DNA of 64,000 nucleotides. Origin: Dryas octopetala. Lineage: Eukaryota; Streptophyta; Magnoliopsida; Rosales; Rosaceae. The first letter of the stretch is position 1. Each line of letters opens with the position of its first letter. Made by a program: the position numbers and the translations under genes. The DNA lies in assembly GCA_963921425.1 (NCBI GenBank), contig OY992835.1:1054001-1118000 (forward strand). The letters are read 5' to 3'. Below, one piece after another: positions 11,777 through 23,928 of this stretch. The notes under the pieces are model-generated. The model did no database searches. It worked only from the letters and a program-made list of their open reading frames with translations, and was not told the DNA's origin.

Positions 11777-12066
11777 AAAGAAAGAAGTAAATAAGCATGG
11801 AATTTAAAGATCAATAAAATAAATAACACTACTAACAATAAAGTAAAAGACTACATAAAATAAATGGCATAAAGTAAATAGAGAATTAGAATTAGAGAAG
11901 ATAGAAGAGAGACATAATATTAAAGAAAGAAGTAAATGAGCATGGAATTTAAAGAGCAATAACATAAATAACACTACTAACAATAAAGTAAAGGACTACA
12001 TAAAATAAATGGCATAAAGTAAATAGAGGATTAGGAGAAGAGAGAAGAGAGACATAATATTAAACT
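11777..12066. repeat. 145-bp tandem duplication within the LTR
   Basis: Two direct copies, each starting AAAGAAAGAAGTAAAT and ending near GAGAGACATAATATTAAA, are offset by 145 bp. They lie downstream of the LTR TATA on the minus strand, in the transcribed part. Confidence 0.85.
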
Positions 12067-12217
12067 TTCATTAATTAAAATTGTAAGAGAGTTACATTCT
12101 TATTCTCTCTCAAATATTATAGCCAAATGGCTTGAGAGAGAAATTCTAGGAGAATACTATAAAAGACAGTAAATTAAATTATAGACTAAAAAATATGAAG
12201 AGAGGACTGAATGTTCT

Positions 12218-12795
12218 TATTTATAGGCAAATACTTAGGGTATAAAATATCAGAAAGGGGGAGAGCTGGTGACAGCTAATGAGGATCAGCACAAGCACAA
12301 GAGGTGTTAGAACAATCTGGAATCAGCTGGAGAAGTCTGGACACGTGGCGACGCATGAGTGGAGGAGAGCAAGATTAATGAAGAGGCGGAAGAAGAGAGA
12401 AGCAGCTGGGCTGCTGGACCTGCCACGTGTCGCTGCTTGTTGCGTGTCGCCTGCTTGTTGGTTGAATGCTTGATTAATCAAGCAATTCTGCTGGGCGGAA
12501 GGATCTGAGAAGGGCGGCTTGCAGCTGGCTTGGAGGAGTTTGGCTTGTGGCTGACATGGGAAGACGTGAGAGAGAGAGAAAAGAAGAAGCGGCTCAATGT
12601 TTGGCAGCTTGGAAATGGCTCGGCTCACATGGGTTTGATTAATCAAAATGAAGGGAGGCTGTGTGCTAGGCGGAAGGAAATGGGCTGGCCACGTGTCATC
12701 GTCCTGTTGGCTGATAGGTTGATTAATCAATAGGAATTGGCTAGAAGCTTTGCTGGGCGGAAGACACGATGGCTACGTGGCACTGTGGTATTGGC
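12218..12795 (-). promoter_or_regulatory. LTR promoter: TATA with G-boxes and TTGATTAATCAA palindromes
   Basis: CTATAAATA on the minus strand (12218-12226) is the likely TATA. Upstream of it lie CACGTG at 12342, 12424 and 12690, an ACGTGG near 12775, and the 12-bp palindrome TTGATTAATCAA at 12470, 12635 and 12719. G-boxes with ACGTGTC context are known bZIP/bHLH and ABA-response sites. The other LTR at 63779-63940 has three further CACGTG sites. The regulatory role is inferred. Confidence 0.5.
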
Positions 12796-13564
12796 TGGAG
12801 CCAATATTAATCAAAGGCAATTTGATTTGGGCGGTGGCGTTGTGACACTTCGGCTACCTCAAGATGTGGACTGGGCCGGCTGCTTCTTCTTTTGGGCTTC
12901 ATCCTCTCCACTTGGGCTGGGCTTGTTCTTCCTTTATTTGTTTTGGGCTTTTTATTTTTTTTAATTAAACTTACAAAATTAAAATAAACTAATTAACAAA
13001 AATAAAATCTAATAGACAGTTAAATACAATTTATTAAATTTTAAGATTTAAGACAGAAACTAATAAAACCCACTAATTAACTAAATAACAAAAATAAGAA
13101 TTAAAAACACTAAAAATTGCTAAAAGACATAGACAAAAATGTAAGATTAAGGGTAAAAATTATATATTAAAATGAGCTCAACAAATACCCTCAAACCTAC
13201 ATTTTGCTAGTCCTCGAGCAAAACTAAGATAAAAAGAAATTGATTACTTCAAATTTTCTTAGAGAAATTCTAATACTCAAATGCATGAACTTTGAAAACA
13301 CAATTTAACTACCTTAACACTTAAACATGCACTTAAGAATATGAACAAGAGATTAAATATTATTTAAAGTGGTAAAATCATTTTTAAAGATTCTAAACTC
13401 AGAATGTAAATGCACAAAGCCAATCAAGAATGCAAATTTCAACTTCAAAGTAAAATAAAATTAAATCACCTTTGGAAGATATGCTTTGACTCCAATTCTC
13501 ACAAGATAAACCACTCTTAAATGAAGCACATGGAGATAGTTTAATTACTTTCTCTCAAGTTATA

Positions 13565-13939
13565 TGATGCAGGAGACGGTTACAATACCTAATCTATTCT
13601 AGCTTACAAGTTATTTCTAGATATTTCCTTTTTAAGTGTTTTCCTTTTCTAGTTAGGATTCTAGTAATTTGTGTTTTCCTTTTCTAGTTAGGATTCTAGT
13701 AATTTTCCTTATTTCTAGGAATTTCCTATTTTATGCTTTAGGTTTTCTCTATATAAAGAACCTTAGGTGCTATGTTTTAGGGGGACTTTTATCATCATTA
13801 TTAATCAAAGTTTTCGAGTGTTCGAGCTTTGCCTTTTTCTGGTGGATTCCAGAGTTTTTTCTTCAAGTTTGACACCCGCGAGCTTGGACCTTCAATTCTA
13901 AGACCAACGTTTGTTGTCTTAGTGCATCCGACTGCGTCA
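13565..13939 (+). repeat. 5' LTR of the chromovirus
   Basis: It starts TGATGCAGGAGACGG and ends GACTGCGTCA. A TATA box (CTATATAAAG, 13749-13758) and two direct copies of a unit containing CTAGTTAGGATTCTAG are inside. Confidence 0.95.
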
Positions 13940-13941
13940 AG

Positions 13942-13957
13942 TGGTATCAGAGCAGGC
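13942..13957 (+). promoter_or_regulatory. Primer-binding site, initiator tRNA-Met
   Basis: TGGTATCAGAGCAGGC starts two bases after the 5' LTR and is complementary to the 3' end of plant initiator tRNA-Met, the standard primer of this class. Confidence 0.9.
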
Positions 13958-13988
13958 AATCTCCTACTCTTTTCAAGCTTGAACATCT

Positions 13989-16900
13989 ATGGGTGATCAA
14001 CCAGTAACCAGGGCCGACATGGAGGGTTTCACAGCGAGTTTGAACGAATCAACCACGAACCTGGCAAATCTGGTGGCAGCGTTAACTAATCAGATTGCAG
14101 CATTAACCAATCAGATTGCTAACGCAGGACAAGGTGGAAACAACCGACCGCCTGTTAGAAACAATCAACAACAAGGCAGGCATAACCGTGTCGCTGTTGA
14201 TGACTCTAGCTCGGAGGAGGAATTGGAAGAGGAAGAGGAAGAACAAGGAAATCAAAATAATCAGGATTACAGAGTGAAAGCTGATATTCCATTGTTCTAT
14301 GGTACTATGGGTGTAGAGGACTTTCTCGATTGGCAAATTGATGTTGATCGGTTCTTTGATGTTATGGAAGTCCCGAAGAGTAAACAGGTTAAGATGGTGG
14401 CTATCCGGTTAAAGAAGACTGCTGCTGTTTGGTGGGATAAATTGGCTCTCCAAAGGCAAAGACAGAGGAAGGGTCCAGTTAGAACATGGCGCCGAATGAA
14501 GCAGCTAATGACTGAACGGTTCTTACCGGAGGACTACGAGCAGATTCTTTACAAGATGTACATTGATTGTGTACAAGGAAGCAGGACCGTGACTGATTAT
14601 ACAGCAGAGTTCTTACGTTTCTCTGAACGTAGTGACTTAAACGAAACAGAGAATCAGAAGGTGGCTAGATACATCAGTGGTTTAAGGGGCTCTCTTCAAG
14701 GGAAAATAGGGTTACAGACTGTGTGGACAGTTCAAGAAGCATCCAGTCTAGCCTTGAAAGCGGAATTGATGGAGAAATCATCTCGGGGTTTCACAAATTT
14801 CAGGAGACCCTCGGTTCAGAACAACGTCGAACCAGCCGGAGAGAAGGACAAAGGCGTGGTTAACAGAGATTCCAACTCTAACAACAAAGGAGCAAGTAGT
14901 TCCATTAGTGGCATTCAGAAGGACAGAGCACCCACTCCGAAACAGAACACTCCTTATGCTAGGCCAACCCTCGACAAGTGTTTCCGTTGTCAAGGAACAG
15001 GTCACAAGTCGAATGTTTGTCCCAGTAGGAAGACGGTTGCATTGCTAGAAGAAGAGGAAGACGACTTTAGGGAGAATGAGGAGTATGAGGGAGTTGAATT
15101 TGCGGAAGAGGAATCTGAGGACAGAATCAGCATTGTTTTACAGCGACTGTTGCTATCATCCAAAGAAGAGGGACAACGCAAGAATCTGTTTAGAACGCAT
15201 TGTTCTATTCAGAACAAGGTGTGCAATGTGATTGTTGACAATGGGAGCTCCGAGAATTTAGTTTCTCAAAAGCTGGTGGAATATTTGAAACTACCCACGA
15301 CTCGTCATGAGAAGCGGTATGGTCTCGGATGGGTGAAGAAAGGATCTAAAGTAGGGGTTAGTGAAACTTGCAAAATTCCTTTATCAATTGGTAAGCATTA
15401 CAAAGAGGAGATAATCTGTGACGTTTTGGATATGGATGTTTGCCATATTCTCCTTGGGCGACCATGGCAGTACGATAACGACATTACGTACCGAGGACGA
15501 GACAATGTGATCATGTTTACATGGGGGAATCATAAGATTGCAATGGCTCCTGTCAAGGATTTTGGTAGCGTTGCAAAAGAGAAGAAGTCAAGCTTCCTAG
15601 TCATGTCGCATGATGATAAAGAACTTGACAAGGCTGTTAAGGAATCACAGTGTTTTTATCCGGTTGTGGTCAAGGGGTTGTTGAGTGCCGTGACGGAGGA
15701 GACAACAACTCCACGTGAGGTGTTAGAAATTTTGGAAGATTACAAGGAGTTAGTTGCTGAGGAACTACCTGACAACCTGCCTCCTATGCGTGATATACAG
15801 CATCACATTGACTTGATCCCAGGTTCTAGTCTACCTAATCTTCCCCACTATCGAATGAGCCCTAAAGAGAATGAAATTGTAAGGGAACAGATTGAAGATT
15901 TGCTGAAGAAGGGGTTAATCCGCGAGAGCATGAGCCCTTGTGCTGTACCGGTTCTTCTCGTTCCAAAGAAAGGTAATCAGTGGCGAATGTGTGTTGATTC
16001 TAGGGCCATCAACAAGATCACAATCAAATACCGGTTTCCTATCCCTCGGTTGGAAGACATGCTTGATGAGTTGAATGGATCAAAGGTGTTTTCGAAAATA
16101 GATCTTCGAAGTGGGTACCATCAGATTCGAATCAGGCCTGGAGATGAATGGAAGACTGCTTTTAAGAGTAAAGACGGATTGTACGAGTGGTTAGTGATGC
16201 CTTTCGGCTTGTCAAACGCACCTAGTACTTTCATGAGATTGATGAATCAGGTTCTCCGTCCTTTCATTGGGTCCTTTGTGGTAGTGTACTTCGATGATAT
16301 TTTGATCTATAGCAAAGCCAAGGACGACCATTTGGAGCATGTAAGGCAGGTGTTACAAGTCCTCCAAGAAAATCAGCTGTACGTGAATTTAAAGAAATGC
16401 ACATTCTGCACAAGCAAGCTGCTGTTTTTGGGGTTTGTCGTTGGTGAGGATGGGATTCAAGTAGATGAAGCCAAAGTGCGTGCAATAAAAGACTGGCCCG
16501 TTCCCAAAACCGTAACTGAGGTACGCAGCTTTCATGGTTTGGCTACTTTCTACCGGAGATTTGTAAGAGACTTCAGTACTATTAGTGCACCTATTACCGA
16601 ATGCTTGAAGAAAGGGAAGTTTCACTGGGGACCAGAACAAGACGAGAGTTTTGCATTGATTAAGGAGAAGCTTTGTACTGCTCCTGTGTTAGCATTGCCG
16701 GATTTTGATAAGATATTTCAAGTGGAATGCGATGCTAGTGGTGTAGGAATTGGTGCTGTGTTATCTCAGGAGAAAAGACCAATAGCTTTCTTTAGTGAAA
16801 AGCTAAGTGAAGCACGACAGAAATGGAGTACTTATGATCAAGAGTTCTATGCGGTATTTCGAGCTCTTCGACAATGGGAGCATTATCTGATTCAGCGAGA

Positions 16901-17672
16901 GTTTATTCTGTTCACTGACCACCAAGCTCTGAAGTTTCTTCACAGCCAGAAAGTGATAAATAAGATGCATGCTCGTTGGGTAAGTTTTCTGCAAAAATTT
17001 CCTTTCATTATTCAGCATAAGTCCGGAGCTCTTAACAAGGTAGCTGATGCTTTGAGTAGAAGGGCTTCCTTGCTAACTACCTTAGCACATGAGATTGTGG
17101 GTTTCGAATTTTTGAAAGAGTTATATGAAAGTGATGCTGAATTCAAGGAATTATGGGACAAGTGCAACGGTAAGCATCCTTCTGCAGACTTCCATATTCG
17201 CGATGGCTATCTTTTTAAAGGAGACAAACTGTGCATTCCTTGCTCGTCGTTACGAGAGAAGCTGATCCGAGAATTGCACAGTGGTGGTCTTAGTGGTCAT
17301 TTGGGACGGGATAAGACAATTGCAAGCTTGGAGGAAAGGTACTATTGGCCGCACCTTAGGAAAGACGCTGGAGCTATTGTTCGGAGGTGTTTTGTTTGTC
17401 AGGTTTCTAAGGGACAATCTCAGAACACAGGTCTTTACATGCCGTTATCTGTTCCTGAAGATATCTGGCAGGACCTATCTATGGATTTTGTGTTGGGGTT
17501 GCCGAGGACGCAACGAGGTGTGGATTCTGTGTTTGTTGTTGTCGACAGGTTTTCCAAAATGACAGGTTTTCCTAAAGACCGCAGATGCAACCAACATAGC
17601 CAAATTGTTCTTTCGGGAAGTTGTGCGTCTCCATGGGGTTCCGAAGTCAATAGTTTCCGACAGGGATACTAA
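13989..17672 (+). CDS. Chromovirus gag-pol, N-terminal 1227 residues (frameshifted)
   Basis: It starts at an ATG 50 bp after the LTR. Gag capsid-like sequence is followed by a CCHC knuckle at about residue 331 ([14 protein letters not shown]). A retropepsin-like motif, DNGSSEN, lies at about 417. RT has FDD at 768-770 and the MPFGLSNAP block. RNase H follows ([24 protein letters not shown]), then the integrase HHCC region (GHLGRD..CFVCQ) and the first catalytic Asp (SMDFVLGLP). After RFSKM the sequence departs from the family pattern and the frame ends at 17672. A small deletion in the integrase core near 17550-17575 is the simplest explanation, because the family pattern resumes at once in another frame. 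The protein makes the particle, copies RNA to DNA and integrates it. Confidence 0.9.
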   Translation: MGDQPVTRADMEGFTASLNESTTNLANLVAALTNQIAALTNQIANAGQGGNNRPPVRNNQQQGRHNRVAVDDSSSEEELEEEEEEQGNQNNQDYRVKADIPLFYGTMGVEDFLDWQIDVDRFFDVMEVPKSKQVKMVAIRLKKTAAVWWDKLALQRQRQRKGPVRTWRRMKQLMTERFLPEDYEQILYKMYIDCVQGSRTVTDYTAEFLRFSERSDLNETENQKVARYISGLRGSLQGKIGLQTVWTVQEASSLALKAELMEKSSRGFTNFRRPSVQNNVEPAGEKDKGVVNRDSNSNNKGASSSISGIQKDRAPTPKQNTPYARPTLDKCFRCQGTGHKSNVCPSRKTVALLEEEEDDFRENEEYEGVEFAEEESEDRISIVLQRLLLSSKEEGQRKNLFRTHCSIQNKVCNVIVDNGSSENLVSQKLVEYLKLPTTRHEKRYGLGWVKKGSKVGVSETCKIPLSIGKHYKEEIICDVLDMDVCHILLGRPWQYDNDITYRGRDNVIMFTWGNHKIAMAPVKDFGSVAKEKKSSFLVMSHDDKELDKAVKESQCFYPVVVKGLLSAVTEETTTPREVLEILEDYKELVAEELPDNLPPMRDIQHHIDLIPGSSLPNLPHYRMSPKENEIVREQIEDLLKKGLIRESMSPCAVPVLLVPKKGNQWRMCVDSRAINKITIKYRFPIPRLEDMLDELNGSKVFSKIDLRSGYHQIRIRPGDEWKTAFKSKDGLYEWLVMPFGLSNAPSTFMRLMNQVLRPFIGSFVVVYFDDILIYSKAKDDHLEHVRQVLQVLQENQLYVNLKKCTFCTSKLLFLGFVVGEDGIQVDEAKVRAIKDWPVPKTVTEVRSFHGLATFYRRFVRDFSTISAPITECLKKGKFHWGPEQDESFALIKEKLCTAPVLALPDFDKIFQVECDASGVGIGAVLSQEKRPIAFFSEKLSEARQKWSTYDQEFYAVFRALRQWEHYLIQREFILFTDHQALKFLHSQKVINKMHARWVSFLQKFPFIIQHKSGALNKVADALSRRASLLTTLAHEIVGFEFLKELYESDAEFKELWDKCNGKHPSADFHIRDGYLFKGDKLCIPCSSLREKLIRELHSGGLSGHLGRDKTIASLEERYYWPHLRKDAGAIVRRCFVCQVSKGQSQNTGLYMPLSVPEDIWQDLSMDFVLGLPRTQRGVDSVFVVVDRFSKMTGFPKDRRCNQHSQIVLSGSCASPWGSEVNSFRQGY

Positions 17673-18384
17673 GTTTCTCAGTCACTTCTGGATTACATTA
17701 TGGAGGATGTTTGGAACACGTTTAAAACGAAGCTCTACAGCTCATCCCCAGAGTGATGGGCAAACCGAAGTAACAAACAGGACGCTGGGTAACATGTTCA
17801 GAAGTGTTTGTGGTGATAAACCGAAGCAGTGGGATTTAGCTCTACCGCAGGTCGAGTTCGCTTACAATAGTGCCGTACATTCCGCAACAGGGAAATCACC
17901 ATTTACGTTGGTATATACCTCTGTCCCGAAGCATGTGGTTGATTTAGTTCCACTACCGAAAGCTCCTGGAGTTAGTGCGTCAGCTGAAGCTATGGCTAAA
18001 GACATTTTGGACACTAAAGAAGCAGTCCGAGCTAGATTGGAAGAAACTGGGCAAAAGAACAAAAGGGCAGCAGATAAAAAACGGAGGCTCAAGGTTTTCA
18101 AAGAAGGTGATGAAGTAATGGTGTTTCTCAAGAAAGAAAGGTTTCCAGTTGGTACTTATCGCAAGCTTCAGCCTCGCAAGTATGGTCCATTCAAGATTTT
18201 ACGAAAGCTTAATGACAATGCTTATGTGGTAGATCTACCAGACGACATGAGCATCTCTCATACGTTCAATGTAGCAGACATCTACGAGTATCATGCCGAT
18301 GGTGTTCTTTATCCAGATAAGAACTCGGGGACGAGTTCTTTGGAGGTGGAGGAGACTGATGCAGGAGACGGTTACAATACCTAA
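17605..18384 (+). CDS. Chromovirus integrase C-terminal part, separate frame
   Basis: This is the continuation of the pol frame after the break; its first Met is internal to integrase and not a natural start. It carries the second catalytic Asp (SDRDTKF), the Glu region ([14 protein letters not shown]), a basic segment and a GPY/F-like module ([20 protein letters not shown]). The reading frame runs past the polypurine tract and stops inside the 3' LTR (LTR starts 18357, stop at 18382-18384). Coding overlap with the 3' LTR is known in CRM-lineage chromoviruses, which supports but does not prove that placement. Confidence 0.9.
   Translation: MFFREVVRLHGVPKSIVSDRDTKFLSHFWITLWRMFGTRLKRSSTAHPQSDGQTEVTNRTLGNMFRSVCGDKPKQWDLALPQVEFAYNSAVHSATGKSPFTLVYTSVPKHVVDLVPLPKAPGVSASAEAMAKDILDTKEAVRARLEETGQKNKRAADKKRRLKVFKEGDEVMVFLKKERFPVGTYRKLQPRKYGPFKILRKLNDNAYVVDLPDDMSISHTFNVADIYEYHADGVLYPDKNSGTSSLEVEETDAGDGYNT
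18341..18356 (+). promoter_or_regulatory. Polypurine tract of the chromovirus
   Basis: TGGAGGTGGAGGAGAC directly precedes the 3' LTR, where plus-strand DNA synthesis is primed. It is also coding, within the integrase C-terminus. Confidence 0.8.
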
Positions 18385-18731
18385 TCTATTCTAGCTTACA
18401 AGTTATTTCTAGATATTTCCTTTTTAAGTGTTTTCCTTTTCTAGTTAGGATTCTAGTAATTTGTGTTTTCCTTTTCTAGTTAGGATTCTAGTAATTTTCC
18501 TTATTTCTAGGAATTTCCTATTTTATGCTTTAGGTTTTCTCTATATAAAGAACCTTAGGTGCTATGTTTTAGGGGGACTTTTATCATCATTATTAATCAA
18601 AGTTTTCGAGTGTTCGAGCTTTGCCTTTTTCTGGTGGATTCCAGAGTTTTTTCTTCAAGTTTGACACCCGCGAGCTTGGACCTTCAATTCTAAGACCAAC
18701 GTTTGTTGTCTTAGTGCATCCGACTGCGTCA
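18357..18731 (+). repeat. 3' LTR of the chromovirus
   Basis: 375 bp, no difference from the 5' LTR found by eye. The first 28 bp encode the end of the integrase frame. Confidence 0.95.
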
Positions 18732-20039
18732 TTATATGTGAGTATGAGTAAATGTAAACAATGTTCAAAGATAACTCACATATAAGAATCATAAAGAACG
18801 GAATTATAGAGAAAATATAAGATCTCATGAAAGGAAATCAAATACATGAAAATATTGAATCAAGTACTTTAATTCCTATTCATTCTCTCTCCACATTCTA
18901 ACCAAACTCTTCCTAAGATCAAATAGGACTTTTATTGGCTTGTAATGTAAGGCTAAGATGGAAAATGTAAAACATTTCTAAGAAAGTTAAAATAAAATCA
19001 TAAAATCATACTAAATCATACAAAAATAAAATAAAGAGAGACACTAATAACATAATGCCTATATATTCTTTTTTTTTTTTTCTTTACTTTTTCTAACAAT
19101 TCTCAGAAAAAGAGGGTGATAGTATTTAACAAACGAAAAGACTAAAACTAAGGCTCAAAAGGGATACTAGTGGTAAAGTTTTATTTAATGACAAAGGATG
19201 ACAAGAAAGGTTCAAACTAAAACAAAAATGGCCTAAAATCATTTCCTAAGTCGAGTATGGTTATGATGCTTCAATTCAACTAAAGGAGCATAAAGTGCAA
19301 TGATTCAAAATTCAATGTCATTTTCAAGTAATTGACCAAACAAGAAAGAATAATGAGATCATCAACGACAAATTGTGGGCCCAAAAAGAATTTAGAGATA
19401 AATATATAACACTCACAAAAATAGAATGACTCTAAGCTCACTAGGGTCAAGTCTCTACTATTTTTCCTTAGGTAATTCAATTCAAATTTCACTCTTTAAT
19501 TTCAAAATGCAATTATTGGCTTAAGTGCAAAAATATTCCAAGTTTAAGAATTAAAAAAAAATGATTCTATCATGAAAATAATAAGAAATCTAATGAGAGG
19601 TATTCTTATTTTGCATGCAAAAATATTAAAGTAGAAAATCATGTATTTCCTAAAGCTAAGCATTGAATGCAAGAAAATCAATCACATCATGGTGAAGCAA
19701 TCAACACAAAAACAAAACTAAAACTTTTTTTTTTTTTTAGTAACTAGAAAAGTACTATAAAATTCAAGTAAAATTTCAAAACTCCACCCCCAAACCTAAA
19801 TCAAACATTGTCCTCAATGATTGGAAAGGAAAAACATGACAATGACAAGAAATAAGAAAGAAGATGGTGAAAAGAAATTACCTGAAAGAGAAAACTGTCA
19901 TTTCTTTGAAATTACCAACAATAAAGCTCAACAAATAATGAAAGATAATTCCCAAAGATATGAAGAGAATATACACATAACAAGAAAGAGAAGAAAAATC
20001 CTAAATCAATGAACTAAACAAAGAACATCAATCATGATA
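18732..20039. other. Athila-like 3' non-coding region
   Basis: This continues 13184-13559 across the chromovirus insertion and lies between the pol frame and the 3' LTR on the minus strand. There is no env-like frame or other gene. At 19780-19800 a CCCCCAAACCT stretch (a purine-rich tract on the minus strand) resembles the polypurine tract next to the LTR and might be a second one. Confidence 0.6.
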
Positions 20040-22891
20040 AATGGAATCACAAAGTAAGACTTCCTCAACCTCATCATTCTGGAACTCAAGAAATGGTTTC
20101 AATCTTTGACCATTGACTTTAAAAACATCACCATTTTTAGGATTTTCAATTTCAATTGCCCCATGAGGAAAAATAGTGCGAACAAGGAAAGGACCAGTCA
20201 ACGAGACTTCAATTTACCAGGAAAAAGATGCAAACGAGAATTATACAAAAGGACTTTTTGATTAGGTGAAAAAGTTTTCCTCAAAATGTGTTTATCATGG
20301 AACACCTTCATACGGTCCTTGTAAGTTTTAGCACAATCATATGCATCATTCCTTAGTTCCTCAAGCTCATTTAACTGGAGCTTCCTATGGGTTCCTACTT
20401 TGTCTAGAGCAAAATTAAATTGTTTTATGGCCCAAAACGCTCTATGTTCCAATTCGACAGGTAGATGACACGCTTTCCAAAAAACTAAGCGATAAGGAGA
20501 CATTCCAATAGGGGTTTTAAAAGCGGTTCGGTAAGCCCACAATGCATCAATGAGTCTCAAAGACCAATCTTTTCGAGATGGGTTAACTGTTTTCTCCAAG
20601 ATATGCTTAATCTCCCTATTAGAAATCTCAACTTTACCACTTGTTTGGGGATGGTAAGGGGTGGCAACTTGATGGGTGATGCCATAATTTTTCATTAAAT
20701 GTTCAAATGACTTATTACAAAAATGCTTCCCTCCATCACTAATGATAGCGCGTGGGGTCCCAAATCGAGTGAAAATGTTTTCCTTTAAGAAACGAAGCAC
20801 TACCCTATGGTCATTGGTTTTACATGCAATTGCCTCTACCCACTTGGACACATAATCCACACCCACAAGTATGTACAAATTGCCAAAGGAATTAGGAAAG
20901 GGTCCCATAAAATCAATGCCCCAAACATCAAAGATTTCGACAACAAGGATTGGGTTCAAAGGCATCATGTTTCTCCTAGTGAGACTCCCTAACTTTTGGC
21001 ATCTCTCACAAGATTGGCAATACACATGGGCATCACGGAAAATGGAAGGCCAATAGAAACCACATTGAAGGATCTTGGCAGCGGTTTTCTTAGCACTAAA
21101 GTGGCCTCCACAAGCATGGTCATGGCAAAAAGAAATGATATTGGATTGCTCACTATTCGGGACACATCTCCTAATGATTTGATCAGGGCAATATTTGTAC
21201 AAGTAAGGATCATCCCAAAAATAATGCTTGACCCTAGCTAGAAACTTAGATTTATCTTGCTTGGTCCAATGGGAAGGCATCTTATTAGTGACAAGGAAAA
21301 TCACAATATCTGCATACCATGGTGTTTGGGAAACAAGCATAAGTTGCTCATCAGGAAATGTCTCAGTGATGGGAATGGACTCCTCACATGACTCAACTAT
21401 CAATCTAGAAAGATGATCGACAACCACATTTTCGGACCCCTTTTTGTCACGGATTTCAATGTCAAATTCTTTGAGCAAGAGGATCCAATGGATTAGGTGG
21501 GGTTTAGCATCTTTTTTAGACAAAAGGTATTTTAAAGCCGCATGATCAGAATAAACAATAACCTTTGTGCCTAAAAGATAAGACCTAAACTTGTCTAACG
21601 CAAAGACAACCGCCAAAAGTTCTTTTTCAGTGGTGGAATAGTTAAGTTGGGCATCAGTGAGGGTCTTGCTTGCATAGCAAATGACATAGGGCAACCTACC
21701 AACTCGTTGTCCCAAAACGGCACCAATGGCGTAATCGGATGCATCACATATAATCTCAAAGGGTTCACTCCATAGGGGAGGTCTAATGATGGGCGCGGAG
21801 GTCAACAAAGACTTAAGTTTATCAAAGGCACGGATACAATCATCATCAAAGACAAAAGAGTAATCCTTGGCAAGTAAATTGCACAAGGGACGTGAAATTT
21901 TGCTAAAATCTTTGATGAATCTTCGATAAAAACCGGCATGTCCTAAGAAAGATCTAATTTCCTTAACAGTACGTGGAGGTGGAAGATTAGAAATTAGATC
22001 AACTTTAGCCTTATCAACCTCAATTCCCTTAGAAGAAATGATATGTCCCAATACAATACCCTTTTTGACCATGAAGTGACATTTTTCCCAATTTAAAACA
22101 AGATTTTTCTCCTTGCAACGAATTAAAACCAATGAAAGATGGTGCAAACATTCATCAAAAGAAGACCCAAAGACGGAAAAATCATCCATAAAAACCTCAA
22201 GAAACTGCTCTACCATGTCGGAGAAAATAGAAATCATGCACCTTTGAAAGGTGGCGGGTGCATTACATAACCCAAAGGGCATGCGATAGTAAGCGAAAGT
22301 ACCAAATGGGCAAGTGAAGGTGGTCTTTTCTTGGTCCTCGGGTGCAATGGGGATTTGGTTATATCCAGAATAACCATCAAGGAAACAATAATAGGCATGA
22401 CCGGCTAACCTCTCAAGCATTTGGTCAATGAAAGGAAGAGAGATATGATTTTTCCTAGTGACGGCATTCAATTTCCTATAATCTATGCACACACGTCAAC
22501 CGGTTTGCACTCGTGTGGGAATCAATTTATTATCATCATTTTTCAAAACGGTGACACCAGACTTCTTTGGAACAACTTAGACAGGGCTCACCCAATGACT
22601 ATCAGAAATGGGGTAAATGACACCAAGATCTAACAATTTCAAGACCTTACTTCTCACTACTTCCTTCATGACAGGATTTAAACGTCTTTGGGGCTCACGA
22701 GAAGTTTTAGTGTTATCCTCTAAGTGGATCCTATGCATGACAATGGATAAAGAAATGTCTTTAATGTCAGCAATGGACCAACCTATGGCTTCCTTATGCT
22801 CCCTCAAAATTTTCACAAGCTTGCATTCTTGCTCATCATTTAAATCGGAGGCTATGATCACGGGCAAGGTATCGGAAACTCCTAAAAACAC
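20040..22891 (-). pseudogene. Athila-like pol (RT, RNase H, integrase), broken
   Basis: From 22891 downward it carries the RT start (KEAIGWSIADI, PISDSHW), the catalytic FMDD with [15 protein letters not shown], RNase H ([14 protein letters not shown]), the integrase HHCC region ([20 protein letters not shown]), and D, D and E regions ([33 protein letters not shown]). Known Athila elements share the FMDDFSVFG form. In-frame stops occur near 22575 (TAA) and 22490 (TGA; the second copy at 54900 has a sense codon). A frameshift near 20198 moves the last 50 or so codons (down to about 20050) into another frame. It is not translatable as one protein. Confidence 0.85.
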
Positions 22892-22920
22892 AAGTTATCA
22901 GATAATGGTTTGAGATCTAG

Positions 22921-23822
22921 CTAGGGTGGCTCAATGGTGGAAGAAAGTGGAGGATTTTTGGAAAGAGGAAGAGGTTCTACCCTTGGTTTCCAATTAGTGG
23001 TGTTCATGATAGGTGTGGAGTCCAAAAGTGCATTGACTTCTTCTATGGCTTCATTAAAATCAAAGTCACAACCAAAGTGGGCTAAGCATGCTTCTAGTGG
23101 GTCCTTAACACTATCCCTATGGAAAGAGTTTACCACTATTTGTTCAATTAAATTAACCTCACAAATGCTATCATCACCCTCTTGTGGTTGGTGACTTATG
23201 TTAAAAATATTAAGATCCATAGTTAAGTTCCCAAATGACAAATTCATGACTCCATTCCTACAATTAATTTGGGCATTTGCGGTGGTAAGGAATGGACGTC
23301 CTAAAATTACCGGAATTTGATCACAAACATTCGTCACGGGTTGGGTGTCAAGTACAATGAAATCCACGGGAAATAAAACTCATTCACTTTGACCAGAACA
23401 TCTTCCACCATTCCCCTAGGAATTTTTACCGACCTATCCGCTAAAGAAAGAGTCACCAAGGTTGGTTTCATCTCTTCTAAGCCAAGTTGCACATAAACGG
23501 AGTATGGTAAAAGGTTCACGCTTGCTCCTAAATCTAGCAATGCTCTTCCTATATGATGAGTTCCTATCGTGCATGCAATGGTAGGACAACCAGGATCCTT
23601 GTACTTAACCGGAATTCGATGCTCGATAATTGAACTAACTTGCTCGGTGAGAAAGGCTTGCTTTGGAACGTTGGTTCTCCTTTTTATGGTGCAAAGGTCT
23701 TTCAAAAATTTGGCACAAGAAGGCACTTGTTTGATGACATCTAAGATAGGGATATTGATATGGAATTGCTTAAAGACTTCTAGAATGTCATCAAATTGTG
23801 CATTTTTCTTTGTCTTAGCCAA
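22921..23822 (-). pseudogene. Athila-like protease region, frameshifted
   Basis: The segment 23334-23822 contains the retropepsin motif LDLGASVNLLPYSVY, and the next frame (22921-23367) holds the C-terminal half with VILGRPFLTTANA. A frameshift between them near 23360 breaks the frame. The copy at 58261-58950 reads through this point, which locates the lesion. Confidence 0.8.
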
Positions 23823-23928
23823 TCATGAGAAAATGGGGCTTTGAGGACAAAAGTTGGAGAAGGATCAACAATTAAAGGCTCTTTTTCCTTTGACTTGACA
23901 ATGTGATCAACATTAGGCTCTAGACCAC

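Larger units (their letters stand above)
11002..13183 (-). repeat. 3' LTR of the Athila-like element
   Basis: Read on the minus strand it begins TGTTGAGCTCATTTTAATAT and ends ACAACA, so the ends form TGTTG..CAACA. It is 2182 bp. A polypurine-like GTTTGAGGGTATT lies just before the start (13184 onward). The left part matches 53831-54219 and 62617 onward. Tandem copies of 145 bp occur at 11777-12066. The outer flank 10997-11001 is AAAAT; the partner target copy is lost with the 5' end. Confidence 0.8.
13565..18731 (+). mobile_element. Young chromovirus (Ty3/gypsy, CRM-like) with identical LTRs
   Basis: The element is 5167 bp with 375-bp LTRs (13565-13939 and 18357-18731) that look identical on visual comparison, and a perfect 5-bp target duplication TTATA (13560-13564 and 18732-18736). 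A primer-binding site for initiator tRNA-Met and a polypurine tract are present. The polyprotein has gag, CCHC, protease, RT, RNase H, integrase and a GPY/F-type end (KYGPFKIL). A single lesion near 17560 breaks the frame. Identical LTRs imply a recent insertion. Confidence 0.95.

Noticed and set aside
18461-18664. 67-residue open frame repeated in both chromovirus LTRs
   Set aside because: Identical in both LTRs because the LTRs are identical; it spans the TATA box and is not a known protein.
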